NCBI GenBank assembly: GCA_016859345.1
Contig: CM029114.1
Span: forward strand, 13,306,001-13,370,000
Reading direction: 5' to 3'
DNA: 64,000 nucleotides
DNA from: Istiophorus platypterus
Lineage: Eukaryota > Chordata > Actinopteri > Istiophoriformes > Istiophoridae
Positions 38,101 to 51,648 of this stretch are shown piece after piece. The stretch's first letter is position 1, and the number at the start of each line of letters is the position of its first letter. A program made the translations under genes and the position numbers. The notes under the pieces were generated by a model. The model saw only the letters and a program-made list of their open reading frames with translations. It had not been told where the DNA came from and ran no database searches.

Positions 38101-38547
38101 GATCCTAACCTGGTGCACTGCTTTGACGAGGATGGTTACACTCCACTGCACCGTGCAGCATACAGCGGCCATGTTGATGTTGTGTCTGCTTTAATCGCTG
38201 CCGGCTCTAAAGTTAATCCCCGCACCATAGACGGCTGGACGCCCCTTCACAGTGCCTGCCGCTGGAGCCGAGTCGCTGTTGTGAGTTTCCTCCTGCAGCA
38301 CGGGGCTGAACTGAATGCCCAGACCGACGGTGGGCTCACACCACTACACCTGGCCGCTTCCTACACCAGCTACTCAAAAACAGACTCCGCCCACACCTTA
38401 GAGCTGCTCCTCTCTCAGCGACACCTGAAGCCGGGGCTCTGCAGCAGCAGCAGAGAGACAGCTAGTGAGGTGGCCCGGCGTAGTGGCCCACATCACTTCC
38501 TGTTTGAGATTGTAGAGGACTGTGTCAGTGTGGTACCAGTCTCATGA
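32193..38547 (+). CDS. ankrd49: ankrd49, ankyrin repeat domain 49 (2 coding exons, 232 aa)
   Basis: Small ankyrin-repeat protein; the mammalian orthologue is a 239-residue nuclear or cytoplasmic protein linked to spermatogenesis and transcriptional co-regulation. Exons 32193-32414 and 38071-38547 join in phase 0 (CGT|gtaagt ... ttccag|CTT). The N-terminal part has FNQLELLNSHGHLIP (residues 7-21), close to human ANKRD49, then a Glu/Asp-rich run at 35-49 and ELILWAAENNR before the splice. Ankyrin units follow at about 95-127 (DGYTPLHRAAYSGH), 128-160 (DGWTPLHSACRWSR) and 161-200 (GGLTPLHLAA). The C terminus HHFLFEIVEDC parallels HYLFEIVEGC in human. The start is the ATG at 32193; the upstream frame has no better ATG. 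Several AATAAA signals follow between 38697 and 38859. The gene is divergent from gpr83, as in mammals. Confidence 0.95.
33290..34219 (+). mobile_element. Tc1-like transposon copy, decayed, plus orientation
   Basis: About 80% similar by eye to the element at 52.7-54.0 kb: the shared line ccagttctggatcaagattc (33648-33667) continues through a gggaagagaagagtatggag block. A transposase fragment is readable in pieces, with a WIDKI catalytic box that keeps the Asp. The right end gtgtcactgtctaatactta corresponds to the right inverted repeat; the left inverted repeat is missing. It contains stops and a T-rich insertion near 34075-34105. Confidence 0.8.
34225..34480. repeat. Interspersed repeat next to the Tc1-like copy
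   Basis: caggaaagtcattccaaagt and ctcctcggcctctgaagagt ... aaggccttaaaagtaagcag resemble a widespread fish repeat, probably a LINE UTR piece. It is directly adjacent to the Tc1-like element. Confidence 0.4.
35041..35143 (+). repeat. CA microsatellite in the ankrd49 intron
   Basis: Imperfect CA with ATG and CG variants, then about 35 pure CA units. Confidence 0.95.
36622..36650 (+). repeat. CCCT tetranucleotide repeat
   Basis: About six CCCT units in the ankrd49 intron. Confidence 0.9.
36890..37160. repeat. Teleost 'CTGCAACTAACGATTATT' repeat copy in the ankrd49 intron
   Basis: ctgaccaacagtccaaaact, followed by agatgtaaaacagc and gaagctggaagcagagaatg, marks the 3' part of the family; the head is degraded. 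Confidence 0.5.
38071..38547 (+). CDS. ankrd49: ankrd49 coding exon 2 (residues 75-232 and stop)
   Basis: Begins right after the acceptor TTTTCTTCCAG and carries all the ankyrin repeats. GC content is higher than in the flanks. The third repeat has extra residues (SYTSYSKTDSAH) compared with the human protein. Confidence 0.95.
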   Translation, partial: LSTVHRLLTADPNLVHCFDEDGYTPLHRAAYSGHVDVVSALIAAGSKVNPRTIDGWTPLHSACRWSRVAVVSFLLQHGAELNAQTDGGLTPLHLAASYTSYSKTDSAHTLELLLSQRHLKPGLCSSSRETASEVARRSGPHHFLFEIVEDCVSVVPVS

Positions 38548-41320
38548 ACAAAATCACAGGTGCATTCAAATTGATTTGTCAGAGAGCCAGTCCAGAACCC
38601 AGTAATATTCAGTTTATTATCATGTATGACAGAGAAAAGCATAATATCTTTGAATTATAGAAGCTGAAACCAGCAAACATTCTGCATTTGGCTTAAAAAT
38701 AAAGCTGTGCTAATGTTAATGAGCATCATTGTAAATAAATGCTGTGTCTTCAGAGTTCTATTATCTTGAATCAATGATCTTGAAAATCCAATACCATCTT
38801 GCTTTTCTTTTCAGCTGTTGTGTTTCACATTGATGTGCTGCTGAATGCTTAATAATAAACTTATATATAATAATAAAAGAAAAGCTCTTTCTGATACTAG
38901 ACTTTCATTTGTTTTCATACCTAGGGTTTCTTTGGAGTTTTTCCTTAGGCTGCAGTATAGTATGCACTCAATGCATGCCTATGTGCATGCATTGAGCATA
39001 ACATTCTCTATTTAGCAATTCTTTGTAACCTTTTCAGGCATGACCAAAAAGATAACCCTGTGTCTATCCCTCTTATACTCCAATGAGGCACTCGAAGGAG
39101 AAACATATGCAGCAGTTCCACACCTCAGTTGTCAAGGGTTCGTGGATGTCAGGTTAAGGATTTTTTTTTAGTGAGTGCTGACCTTGTCAGAGTAAATGGT
39201 CACTGTCCTCAGATGAATGTCATAACATTTTTAAGTATCAAGCATAACACCACATTTTTTTTGAAACACATTCAGCCTCCTCTGCTGAGGGGTTTGTTAG
39301 TGTAAAACTGTTGCTTTACTGTATGAGTCTTGAATTTGAACTCTTAGGAGGACCGGCATGAATGCCACCCACAAAATATAACTTTGTTGTGGAAAGTTAG
39401 CCCCAATTTTGCTGCCTTAAATTAGGCCACAATGTAATCACTGAATAAACAGTGGAAAATCCATTACTCTTTACCAGAGTCAAGATGACATCTTTCAATA
39501 CCTTTTTTGTTTGTTTTTTTTGTTTTTTGTTTTTTGGTTCATCTAAAAGTCCAAAACCCAAGGATATGGCACAGAAAGCTATCAAATCTGCATACAGTAT
39601 TAGTGAAGCTAGAACAAATTTTGTTATTTTTTGCTTGAAGAAAAACTTAAATCATTTATAAATAACCAGATACCTGCAGAATAATTTTCTGTTGATTTAC
39701 TAATGAATTAATCAGCTAAAAGTTTCAGCTCAAATTTATTGTGACTGTGTATACTTGTATTTTAAACTTGGTCAAGAAACGCCCAAATATAAGAGTTAAA
39801 AGAAAATGAAAAATCATTTGGCACTTTTGACTGGACAAAGATTTGACCAGGATGAAAATGTCTACTTGAAATGAATTATGTGGTTTTGGAGATGGGTTAC
39901 TATGACATTTTCCTCTTGTCCACGGACTCTGACAAACCCTATGAGAAGATTTCTGTGTTAACAGAGATATGGTGATGATCGGTGTGTGAGATCATCATGT
40001 CTTTTCCTTTAATTGGAAAGCTCCCACAGTGTTCTGCTTAGTCAGAGAGATGTGCTTATTCATGGGTCACCAAAGGCGCACTGAATTATTCTATTAGTTT
40101 GTGATTTTCATAGCAACAAGGAACAAAGATATTTGGTCACAGGGTGCCTGCCCCTTAATTTGAAGCTGATTTTCATCATCCATTCTCTTTGCTGCTTGGG
40201 TCAGTGTTTTTGTCAGGGTAACATGAACATTTTAACAACAGCAAAACGGTTTACTGTACGAACGACAGCTTAGTCTGAATAGATGGGTACTGGCCCTTCA
40301 TGGCCCTGTGTCCCTACTGTCACCAATCACATAGTCACAAGGCACTGCAGCTTATACTTGAGAATATATACCAAGAGGAAAGGCAAAGATCTGTACTTTG
40401 AGTTTTTTTTCAAGTAATCTTTCCTTGAGGAATGGTAATTCTGAGTTGTTTATCATGACTCCCATGATTTCAAAATGCATCTTTAAGTAAAAAAAGCCTG
40501 CAAAAAAATGGATTATTTGGCCAGCAGTGTCAGCCTGCAGCTAATTTTCAAAAACTTCAGAAAATGAAAAGCTTTTTTAAGTGAAAGGCAGAAGCAAACG
40601 CCAGGCTAGAATATCTAAGTATAGGTAATGGAAAAGCAGAATAAAGACATCCCTACCTGCAGGGGAACTACCCTGTGGGGGAGTTAATGCACCCTCTCTT
40701 CTCTCGCAAAGTTAATGCCAAAGACAAAATTGCAGGAAGCACCTGTTAAGTAGCCAAAGGCTGCTTTAATTTCATGTAATCTGTAATCATATTTAAGAAG
40801 TGAAGTTGAATTTTTGTTCACATGCATTTGACACAACTAGTAAAGTAGTTATTCTTTTCTGTATTTATTTGTTAGTTTCTACCAGTTCACTTTTCATTTA
40901 GCCTAAAATTGCTCTTTGTCCTTCGTACTGGCTTAGAATATTGTATCAAACGAGAGTGCCTCCCTAGAAAATTAATTCCTGAGGAAACATAATGGGATTG
41001 AGTTATCATTGGATTTTACTGTATATTGTTTTATAACCTTGTAGTGACTTTGTTCTTTGATTACTTAAGTAGTAAATGGTAAAAAAGTGACTGGCTAAGA
41101 AAGATTTGCATGTTATATACAGAGAAGTTTGTTATCTTGTTAGTTTGATTTGTGCCTTTTGCTTTCTCAGTATAATTCAAAGATCAGAGAGGCGTGCCAG
41201 CCAGCAGATGGATGACCTGGGGTCATGTACGGTCTGGAAAAAATCAAAATATTGTTATAAAATGTCTAAGGTTACTGAACTAAAGAGGAAAAAAAACTAC
41301 AAACGCAAAATGTACCCCAG
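38548..41320. other. ankrd49 3' UTR and intergenic
   Basis: AATAAA signals at about 38697, 38733 and 38854 suggest ankrd49 ends within 350 bp of its stop. Beyond that, only the 39.5 kb repeat was recognised. Confidence 0.5.
39530..39730. repeat. Teleost 'CTGCAACTAACGATTATT' repeat copy
   Basis: tctaaaagtccaaaacccaa and, at the end, gatttactaatgaattaatc agree with the family. Strongly decayed. Confidence 0.45.
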
Positions 41321-41439
41321 ACACAATTATTGGCAACATGTTGATGAATTTAAATTAGTTTAACATCAGAATAAAAAATAAATAAAACTCACCTTTGCTC
41401 TATTTTCAGTGTTCATATGACCTGAATTAACCAATGGAT

Positions 41440-42300
41440 GATGGTTATACAGCATAAGAAGGGCTGATTGTTTCCAGTGTCTTTTTCATAGTGGGAAAGC
41501 CAAGAGAGCATCAGAAATGCTATTATCAAAAAACAGAATAATTCCAAAGGCTACAAGGCAGTCACCAAAGATCCTGGAATTCATGCTTCAACAGTTTTTA
41601 ATTTTATCAAGAAGTTTCACAGTCATAAAAAACTGGTAAGACTCTTCCAGGACGTGTTACTAAGAAGAAAATCAATGAGAAAGGTAACACAAGATGTCTA
41701 AAGAGCCTCAGGCTGACCTGAAGCAATCTGGAGTGGTGGTCTTACCTGTGCCATACACTGCAAACTCCCTGGGCAACAAACCCTGAACAAAAGCCAACGA
41801 GGACACCACTATTGGAAAAAAAAGGTATAAAAAGGCAAAACTAATGTTTGCAAAAAGTTTGATCAATAAGCCACAGTCTTCCTGGGTTAATATGGACAGA
41901 GGAAACCAAGGCAGAGCTCTTTGGGAATCAGTTTGTTTCTAGGTGATGAAATGAAACCCATAAGGAAAAGAACATCCTACCTACAGTAAAACATGATGGA
42001 GGCTCTATCATGTTTTAGGGCTGCTTTAGTGCCTTTGGTACTGGAGGCTCTGAATGTATCAAAGGAAAGATGAAATCAGAAGATCACCGAGGCATTTTAA
42101 ATCAAAATGTGTTACCCAGTGTCAGAAAACCCTCTGAGACAAAGGTCTTCGGTCTGTCAGCAGAACATTGACCCAAAAAACAGCTGCATCTTTGATTGGT
42201 TAACAAGACTAGAAAAGCACTACAGCACTAAAATATTGATTAGTGCCACTTCAACAAGACAACCAAGCGCAAACATTTTAAACTCCACTCTAGTGAAAGC
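41440..42300 (+). mobile_element. Tc1-like transposon remnant, third family
   Basis: Plus-strand text such as taaaacatgatggaggctct and gggctgctttagtgcctttg matches the catalytic-core region of a fish Tc1-like transposase. Decayed by stops and indels. A candidate end sequence acaattattggcaacatgtt lies near 41324-41343, so the element may start there. Confidence 0.7.
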
Positions 42301-44348
42301 ATAGCAAAGCAAAGCAAAAACAAAAAAACTGAACACCAAATAAACATAAAACAGTAAACATATAAACAAAAAGAACACATTTAAGCACGTCCAAAATAAT
42401 CTATAGAAAGCAGGTAAACGCAGGCTTTGATAAGCTTGGATAAGGCAAGGTAGTTCAAGATGCCTGAATGCAAAGGAACCCCGACCTCGAGCCACCAACA
42501 CAGCTGCAACATGCGTTTGGTGAGGAAATGATTAGGTACATTTATACAGTTATTTACTCTGGGGAAAATAGAGGGTTGATGAATGGTTTAACATTTAATC
42601 AGTGAGGCGGCAGGTGATTTTGTGCCACAGCATTCACCCGCCCCCTCACCCATCGCAAATTAGTCCTTATTCTGGCTCAAACTTCATCACATAGCTGGGC
42701 TTTGTCACCTGCAGCTCCAGGCACTGTATTGACACCACATCATACTGATAACGCAGGAGGCGTTAAGAAAAGCAGAGTGAAGCCAGTGAAGCAGTGTGCT
42801 TGTTTTATCTGTTACTCCCCTGCACATAATTATTGGAGCATTTGTTCCGTCTCCATCTTATGCATGTAGAACCATAATCTAAGTAAGACAAAGATTTCTT
42901 TTTTAAAACGGCTTTTTCCTGGCATGCAATTTAGCTTTAGAGTAGCCTTTGCTGTTTCTCAGCCAATTAAACAAAAAAAAATCACTTAATGGGTATACAG
43001 ACAGCCTAGGCCTCATTAAAACTAGTTTACATAAATGACATAAATTGTATTATAGTCACCACTGAAATGGGCTGAAAATGCTTTTCTCTAAAACCAGGTA
43101 ATAATGGAAAGAAAGTAAGTTGATTATAAATGATATGTTTAAGTCTCTTATCATTCTCTTCACGGCCACAGTTCACAGCTGTCAAAGATGTCTGTGATAA
43201 TTGGCTTTATTGCACGGAGTGAATGTGTGTAGCGAGAGTCCCACTTCTAACATAGAAAAAGAGTTGTTGAAGCCAGATCAATTTTACCATGTTCTGAAGG
43301 ACAGGTTTAAGGTGTATCGTATTTAGTATTGATTGAACATTGAAGGTAGTTTGTATTATTTAAACACCAGGAGATCGAGCTATTTCTTCACATCTCTGTC
43401 ACCATGAGCCCTTCATCAATTTTTTTTTTTACTTAACATTGCATTTCCTTCTTCATCAATAGTTGCTGCCTCCAATATGTTTATGTGAATTTGCAAACAA
43501 CAAACTTATTAGTTATCTTTTTGCAGTTCTTTCCGTAAAAACGTTAGAATGATGTCTCTGTTCTTCATGGCAGAGACTTAGACCTGATAGGAGCTGTGGC
43601 CTCACAAGAGCTTAAATGCTCATCAACAGGCCTATAGCTAAATATAAACAGTTAACAGCAAATAAAATTAATCATTGTCCATATTAATGATCACAGACAG
43701 TTTTCTTTATCAATGCAGACTATTATGTCCTTTCTACCCAATTTACTGTAATCACCGCAGTCAACAAATTATTCCCTCTCATGGTTTAACACCATTTAAG
43801 CAGGCAGTGTATATGAAAGCTCTGTGAACAGTTATCCAGTATAACTGTGAATCAATTTTAGAAATTTATGAAGCTAGCTCTTACATAATGTTTGTAGAAG
43901 GATAGGGCAAGCAGGGTTAATAATCATTCACTGGCAGCTTCAAATTCTTTTCATCTAATCAATATATGAACCAGGGAATAGATAGATAAACCAGAGATTT
44001 AAAGTGGCAAACACAATGTGCCAGAGCCGGACGAAAGATTTTTTTTCAACTGGAAAGCTCTGGATAGTTTACATAGCATCTCAGCCAGGAATCTTTTTTC
44101 ACTTAGCAAATCCATTCATACTGCAGGTAGCATAATTGGCTAGCAATTGATTAAGCAAGAGGGAGAATGAAGTCTGTTTTGAATGCAAATTTGTTCCAGT
44201 CCTCACAGTAAGAGGAGGACAATGAGGAGCTTTAGGGGGATGAGAGCAATAATATGGCTGCATCGTTGGTTCATGCGGCTTTCACTAGAAAGCTGGTTAA
44301 AGTCATTAGGCTTTGTTGTTCTTCTACTGGGTTCTTTTTGTCGCTGTT

Positions 44349-44390
<42 letters not shown>

Positions 44391-46384
44391 CATGCGTGCG
44401 TGTGCTTGCAAGTGTTTAAGCATATGGCAATATGCCACATATCCACACGAGGTGAGGTTGTTCAGTTCACACAGGTTTAGTCAACATTTGATCAGTGGTG
44501 ACACTGCATTCATAGGGATCAACATATTTCCCCGGTCGTAATGATGTTTGTGACTGCGTATGAAAACTAAAAGAACTTCAGTGTTCATACTTTGTAGGTG
44601 TCATCTCGTTTCAGGTTTGTATCTCCTCATTATCCTTAGCAGACAGTGTGATTTTTTTTCTTAGATTGTGGAAAAAGTGTTTCCACTGAACTCAGTTGAC
44701 CAAAAGAAACTTTACATCAAAATTAGATATAGTGAATTTAATTATTCAAGATAAAACATCAAATATTGAACTGGGTGGTAGAGGTCTCACATTATTGTAT
44801 TATATCGGTTCATTATATCTAGTACAATGATACATAACAGAGACACAATATGGCCCTAACAAAACTGATGTCAATCGATAATGACATGTAGCTGTAGACA
44901 GGGATACTGGACCAAAATTATGTTTGATGTAATGCCTACTTCCAAGAAAAAGAGTACAGATTTATGTTAGATTTAAGTCCATGAAATGCTAGTTGGTCTT
45001 TCTAAATAGGAAACTGACTTTCCTCAGGAATGGGGAGACTTCATTGAATGTAAATAAAAAAAAAAACAAAAAACATATTAGACTCGATGCTTCACTGAAA
45101 ATGTCATCGTTGCAATTCAGACTGTGTCTGAAGAGGGCTCACTCCTCCTCACTCCTCGAGACACAGAGCTATGACTCAAGACTGCAAACAGGTTCAGATA
45201 CTGTTTGAAATGACATCAGAAAGCAGTTTTTGAACTTTAGATATTAATTGTTTCGATATGGATAAACGATGACGTATGTCAGATCACCACTTGTTCAATA
45301 AGGGTTACGATGAACATATGGTACATTTGTATTACCTCGGAGAAGTCATGTTTCTGAGATTATAGTGTTAGAGCAGAGTCCTGGTATTAGCTGGGTGTTT
45401 GATAAGTGTTAGTGTTTTTATTCCGTCTGTTGTCTGATCTAAAGGGATATAATCACTGGCGTAACTTTGCATTTTTAAGTGCAACCAAACAACCTCTTAT
45501 ATCGCTTAACTTGGAATCCGTATCAGGATTTCAAAATATACATTTTACAACTCTTTTTAATTGCATACATCTCTACATATACCAACAGCAGATTATGTTA
45601 ATTTTGTTGGACCACAGTCTCGCTCAAGGGAAGGAAAGGACACGGGGAATACTAACGAAATTACAGCAAACAGAATGGCTAATTGACACAACTTGTGTGA
45701 CTGTGTCTGTGTTCATGAAAATGTATCTTTAACTGTATCTAAGGGTACCTCAGTTTATTTTCTCAACAGTTGAAATACAGTACCCTCCTAGGAGCACTTA
45801 TTATTAGTAGAAAATCACAAATAAACAGTTGTGTTTTTTCCCAGTTGGATGCATTGGAAAACAGTTAGAACGAAAGCTGACTGCTGAAGCGCAACATCAA
45901 CATAACCAAGAGGCATAAGAAGGGCGACAGCACGATGTTATCTCTTAAATGACCGAGGGGATGAGGGAGTAGAACAAACAGCTACTTGAGGACCGTGATC
46001 TAATCATTTTTTCCTAGCATGAAATACATCCACTTCTGTATTTCAGTGTGAATCTGAAACTGTGACAGAAGTGACTAGAATGCATTCAGGGCCTGCAGGA
46101 TTGTCAGTCAGTGAAGGATAGCTGCTCTGAAGCTCGAAGATGGTGAGCAAACACAAAAAAGCCCTGCTTAGGGGAAGCCACTGTGGTTCACGGAATCAAA
46201 AGTTCCAAAAGAAATTCCACGTTGGACAAGTCGCCGAAATGTTATCTCAGTCAGTGAGGCATGCACAGCACATCTCTTGGTCCATACATTACCGTTGTTC
46301 CTCCTTATCTCAATTGCAGCAAAGAAAATTCTCTAGTGGTTTTAATAGAAAAATTTTGGTTCTATGATGTAGAGTTTGTCATTA
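42301..46384. other. No recognised gene
   Basis: Gene-poor AT-rich DNA with one TG microsatellite; nothing else identified. Confidence 0.4.
44347..44402 (+). repeat. TG microsatellite
   Basis: (TG)n followed by TGCG variants in the gene-poor region. Confidence 0.9.
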
Positions 46385-46620
46385 CAAAAGGCGACTGGAC
46401 TGCACTTATGTGGCGCTTTTCTAGTCTTATCGACCAATTAAAGTGCTTTACACTACATGCTACGTTCACCCATTCACACACACACTCACACATACTGATG
46501 GTACCAGCATTTTGGGGTTCGGTATCTTGTTAACGGACAAGAGGAGCTACGACCAGCTCTACCTCCAGAGCCACGGCCGCCCTGCGTCTACACTCATTGT
46601 CCTGATTTCCAGCGTCAGGT
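46385..46620. repeat. Teleost repeat 'GACTGCACTTATGTGGCGCTTTTC'
   Basis: actgcacttatgtggcgctt, ttctagtcttatcgaccaat and cacccattcacacacacact match a common fish repeat; its internal part has a deletion before tggggttcggtatcttgtta. Confidence 0.6.
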
Positions 46621-47734
46621 AAAATCATTTTAAGTGTATCTGATCACTTAAAAATGTGAAGAGTGAAGATAAACAGTAATGAAACGTGGAGCATAGATGA
46701 TAAAATTTCAAGTTAATAAACTATAAAAATTCAAATGTAAAGGTAACACCAACCATAAGTAAACCCATTTTCTAAAAGAGGTAAATCATTTAAACACATT
46801 GAAATGTGGAGGCCAAGTTTCACAGTAAGTACATCAAGGGCTGGAGCTGGCAGCTGCTTATCATATAGCATACAGACTGATTGTTTGTGTGTGTGTGTGG
46901 GGGGGGGGTCCAGAAGTAATAAACAGACTGGCACATAACATGAGATGATTTGTTAATTAATGAGCTGGTGGGTTGATCAGAGTTCAGACAGTCAGGCTGC
47001 CTGTGTCCCCCTGTTTCCAACCTATATTAAGCTTAGTCAACCATTAACCTCGCTGGCTGTACCTTCATGTGTATTGTATAGACACGAGAATGTCTCGATA
47101 TTCTTCATCTAAATCTCTGCAAGAAAGCACGTAAGCATATATCTCAGACTGTTCCTTCAAGCTGCTCTTTAAACTGGAAAAACATGTCTACTTTCCAATG
47201 CCCTCATACACAGTATATTTTATTCCAAGCAACATAAGTGTCGATTAATGTGTTTTATCATGCGCCGAGCCACTCAGTCCATTTCCTTAACTAGTTTTCC
47301 TTGGTCGGGATCCCAAGGACCTAGAGCTAGCCCCAGCATGCATCAGCTGGGAAATAGAAAGATGCCCTGGACAGGTCCATTTCAAGGCCAAACCGAATCC
47401 ATATTTTCAGTATTTATGCGTTTGGATTTACTGATGTGAGCAGGGGGAGAATGTGTAAAGTCTACAGAAAAAGATTCCAAGCTGGTGGGGTTCAAATCAA
47501 GGAACTTCTTTCTGTGACATGGTAAATAAGAGAAATTTTTATCAGCAAAATGGCAGAATGACCTGCACAGTGTTGGCTAAATTTGGGCTATAGAGAAATT
47601 ATTTTTTATTCTTTACATTGTTGACTGACAGGATATATAGGAGCACGTTTTGCAGGGATGATTTTTACACCTTGCAGTAGTTAAGATTTCTTTCTTCTTC
47701 TGATGAGTAACAGTGATTCCTTCAAGAGCCGTGG

Positions 47735-47975
47735 TCCCTCTAGGGATTGCAATCCTGGGTGGTTATTTGTTTGGTCAGTCAACCACTTTGGTCCACAATG
47801 AAATGTCAGTGGAAGTGAGATCGCCCTGAGATCTTGTACTGACAATCACGTCTCACTGATTTTGTTGATCTCCTGAATTGGGGACTGCCATGAAATTTGG
47901 CACGAGGAATGAATTGTAATCAATTCCGTCTTCAGACTTCCTCTAGCGCCACCATCATGCCAACATTTTGAATCA
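47735..47975. repeat. Teleost repeat with 'ccatgaaatttggcacg'
   Basis: gtcaaccactttggtccaca ... gactgccatgaaatttggca ... ctctagcgccaccatcatgc follow the order of an abundant fish non-autonomous DNA repeat. Confidence 0.55.
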
Positions 47976-50900
47976 GACAGCCACACTTGTTGAATCCAGA
48001 ATTCGCGTGTGACTGACAATGACACCGATGTAACCACTACCAGTCCACATATCTTTCCTGACAGATTTCTCACACGCTGTGATATGTGAATGACTGCCTG
48101 CTGACCTACTCTGTCCACATCTGAGGAAGATTTTCATAGGTTTCAGCCTTCAATCAGTCACAGCTGGCCATCGGTTAAATGAAAACCCTGATTCTGTGAA
48201 TGCTTTAATTAAAGATGGACTATCTGGCTTTGACCTTTTACTTTGAATAGATAGTTAATTTTCATTTTATTTGGATCCCCTTTGGTTACTGCACCTTGGA
48301 TGCTGTATTATGGTGGATATATTATAGTAAAATGCCTGAATTTATATAGCATATTTCTCCTGAGAGCAGTGGGAAGATGTTTAAACGCCTCCCATTACCT
48401 ATACTCACAGTCAGAACACAGTATGTTCCTTCTAGAAATGGAACGGCGACTCATTAGCCACTGTTCATGTGGAGACGTTTTTTTTCTTTTTAAATCCGTA
48501 TCTCACTCATATCAGACCTCAGATGTATAACCAGTCCACCTGACATTAAATGTCAAGTTTTGTGTAAAGTAAGACTTTAGGCCTGCAGCCTCTAATTTGT
48601 GCAGCCACACAGTCCCACTTTAAGTGGGCAAATATCAACCTACGCTTTCTGTCTTATATGAAATTATAATCCTTTTGATGAGATGATGGCCCATTTTGTC
48701 CCTTTACTACCATCTTCTGGACAAAGGGAAAAATATCAGTTCATTCGGCATTTTCTAAATTGACATTCTTTTTGAAAATGCATTTGATACGGTTGCCACC
48801 TACAATGCTCTAAAATGATTTAAATGGTGCAAATATCTAGGTGGAGCTCAGAGTTATTATTTTTATTGTAAACACTTAGCAATGCTCACTGTTGACGTAA
48901 ATCTGTCTGTTGACAGTATGAACGTTTTAAATTCATATACCATAGGAAACGGAAGAGCTCCTCAGCTTTGTCTATGTTAATATGGTTCATCGGAATATGT
49001 CAGTCACTATGTAGTGCTGCAGCTGGACGAGCCAGTTATTAGATTGTCATATCTGTTTTGTCTTATACTGCATTCACAAAGAATAAAGAAATTAGATGTG
49101 ACATCAAAGTGTACAATTAAGTCTTGAGATCCATCCCCAGTCAGATGAGCATCGATTCACTCCACGACTCAAGTGACCCTAACAATTCAAATGTGACCTC
49201 ACCATCTCTCAAGTTCTTAACAACCCTACAAGAGGTTAAGTGCCTGGGATTCCCCAAAGGTAAGTTAGAACTGAAGGAGCCTTTAGGAAGAACCTCACGC
49301 CAAACCAGCTGCCTTCATAAAGAACGGAAAAATACCATGAACTGGATGTCTGAGAGTCTGCACAGAAATCATTTTCACTCACACGCTGAGATGTTCTTGG
49401 TGAGTGACAGTTGAACATACTCTCACTCAGAGCTGTGATAATTCTATACAGATAACAAATGTCAAGTAACTACAGACAGTACAGAGTTTGATGCTGCTGC
49501 AGATGACAGATTCATGGTTTCTCTAGTTTTTAATTGAGAAGTCCCAAATTGAAAGTTAAGACAACTGAATTTTAAAAACATGAGCAGTCAACTGAGTCAT
49601 AGAATAGCCTTGTGTTGCTCTCTAAGGGATCTATAGATAAAGCATACACATATCCACTGAACTGTTTTAAATCCCAGAGAGAACTACATTTTCTTTAACT
49701 ACCTGAAAACCTACTGGGACTCTCAGACCTATTCCTCACAGTGGTTTCTTAATTCGGTTTACGGTTTATGAACCTAGACATCCATCTAGTGGCTTTAATG
49801 TTGAACTGCATGTGGGATTCAAAGCTGTAAATGCTGGCCTTAATGGCATCGTTTTGACAAATTTTCAAAGAACATGAATTCTCAACATTTAAGTAATAAA
49901 TTACAAATCCCTTAAAAATTGCTAAAAAAAAGAAACATTTCACATTTGGTGAAGGAAGACACAAAACTAAATAACCAAAACACAAAATGTAGCACTTTAA
50001 ATTTTTATAAGACTTATAAAAAAGAAAAAACATAACACAATAACCAAGGCATGTCATACATTGTGTTTTTTCTTTGTTTCTCTGAGGAGTATTTACAAAC
50101 AGGCTTATGTACAGATAGCAATAACTCAGAAATGGAAAAAAGCTACATAGTCTAGCACAAACAACCAGTTAGCATAATGATAATATATTTGTTATGTACA
50201 ATGTAACTGGCAAGGCTAGAGCAAGAAAGAACATAAAGATTCTGCAAAAGGTTTAAATAACTTCAAGTATCTGTCTTGAGGTTTCCTGGAGGTTTTAGTC
50301 CGATGGACACAGATTTCCAGAAACACTGAAGAGAAACCAAAAAATCTGGTTGAGCTGCAAACCATGTAGTGTGGCTGGGAAAGGACAGGACGAGCTCTAG
50401 CCGGTGGAAAAGACGACACAGACAACGCAACAGACGTGGCGACACACAACAATCACTTCTCTGATAAATGCCCACTTTTTAAGAAACTTTTAACACAACC
50501 ATGGGGAATATTCTCTCCACATATAAAGTGATATCCAGCTTGTTTGCCAATAGCACCTTTTTTTTACTTCTGAGTAACAAATGTGCAACAGGCAAAAAAA
50601 AAAACAACAATAGGAAAAATAAACACACTGTTCCCTTTGGGAAAATGGTGGCTGTTGACATCTTGAGTGTGTCTTTTTATGGGAAAAAGGACAAGGACAA
50701 CAGTTCTTAGAATAAGTTTCTTGGACTTTGTGGTTTGACTTAACATCTTAGGTATTCAAAAGTAACTTCCGAACATTCTGATGCCATTTAATTTTCTCTG
50801 TCATGAAACCCACAACTCGAAAAATTATAATAATATTGTGTTCCATTTTGATAAAAAACAAACAAACAAACTTCATAGTAACTGCAAAAGCGTAACTCAT

Positions 50901-51648
50901 TCATCACCTAGTACCTTACTATAAATTAAGGTCCAAATATAATGAAACCATAGTCAAAATTGCACAGTCAGCTGTATGAAAAGAAGAACTAGCTTGTTTG
51001 AGGAAAGATTGAGCTATTCTTCTAGGTAAGCATTAGTTAGGCCTACTCTAATTATAAAGCCACTATTAAGAAAAGTGTGGCCCAATCACAGGCCATTTGT
51101 CCTATTAACGTCTCCAAGTGCATAAAACACTAATGCTACTTCACGACGTTCATATAACAACACTGTAGGGCTCAGTTGCCTCCCTTGTTTACATCTCTGT
51201 TTAGTGTATCTGTTTTGGAAGGAGAAAAAGAAACAAAAAATGTCCATTTACAATGTAACACAGGCTGTGGCCAGTGCCATAGTCTCTGAAGTCCACCAGG
51301 GCATGTCTCAAACGGCACCCATCCAAGCACACTGCTTTTGACAAGACTTGCACTGCAACCCTCAAAACAGCAGTGCCATAAAGACTCTAGTGTAATTCTT
51401 TTTAAGACCTTGAAGTAGACCAGCGCAAAAGGTTAATCGAAATTTATGTTCTTGTGTGGCTCAAAATGAAAATGCCATCAGGTGTCAAATTAGAAACAAT
51501 GTCAAAAACAAACCACGATACCAGAAGAGTAGAGTGAAATTTATGACTGTCCTCTCAAAATTAGTGCACTTCTTGGGCAGCGGGGTACCATTTGAGAATC
51601 TGCTCTGATCAGCTGCACCACAATAGACATTCCCCTTCCAGACCCCTC
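47976..51648. other. Gene-poor region and probable 3' UTR of the Crypton-like gene
   Basis: Starts beyond the 47.7 kb repeat. The final 1-2 kb before 51649 could be 3' UTR; a variant ATTAAA signal on the minus strand is near 50787-50792. Apart from a lone plus-strand open frame at 49124-49258, nothing was recognised. Confidence 0.35.

Noticed and set aside
45406..45732. 108-codon plus-strand frame
   Set aside because: No homologue recognised, no coding-like composition and no splice sites of note.
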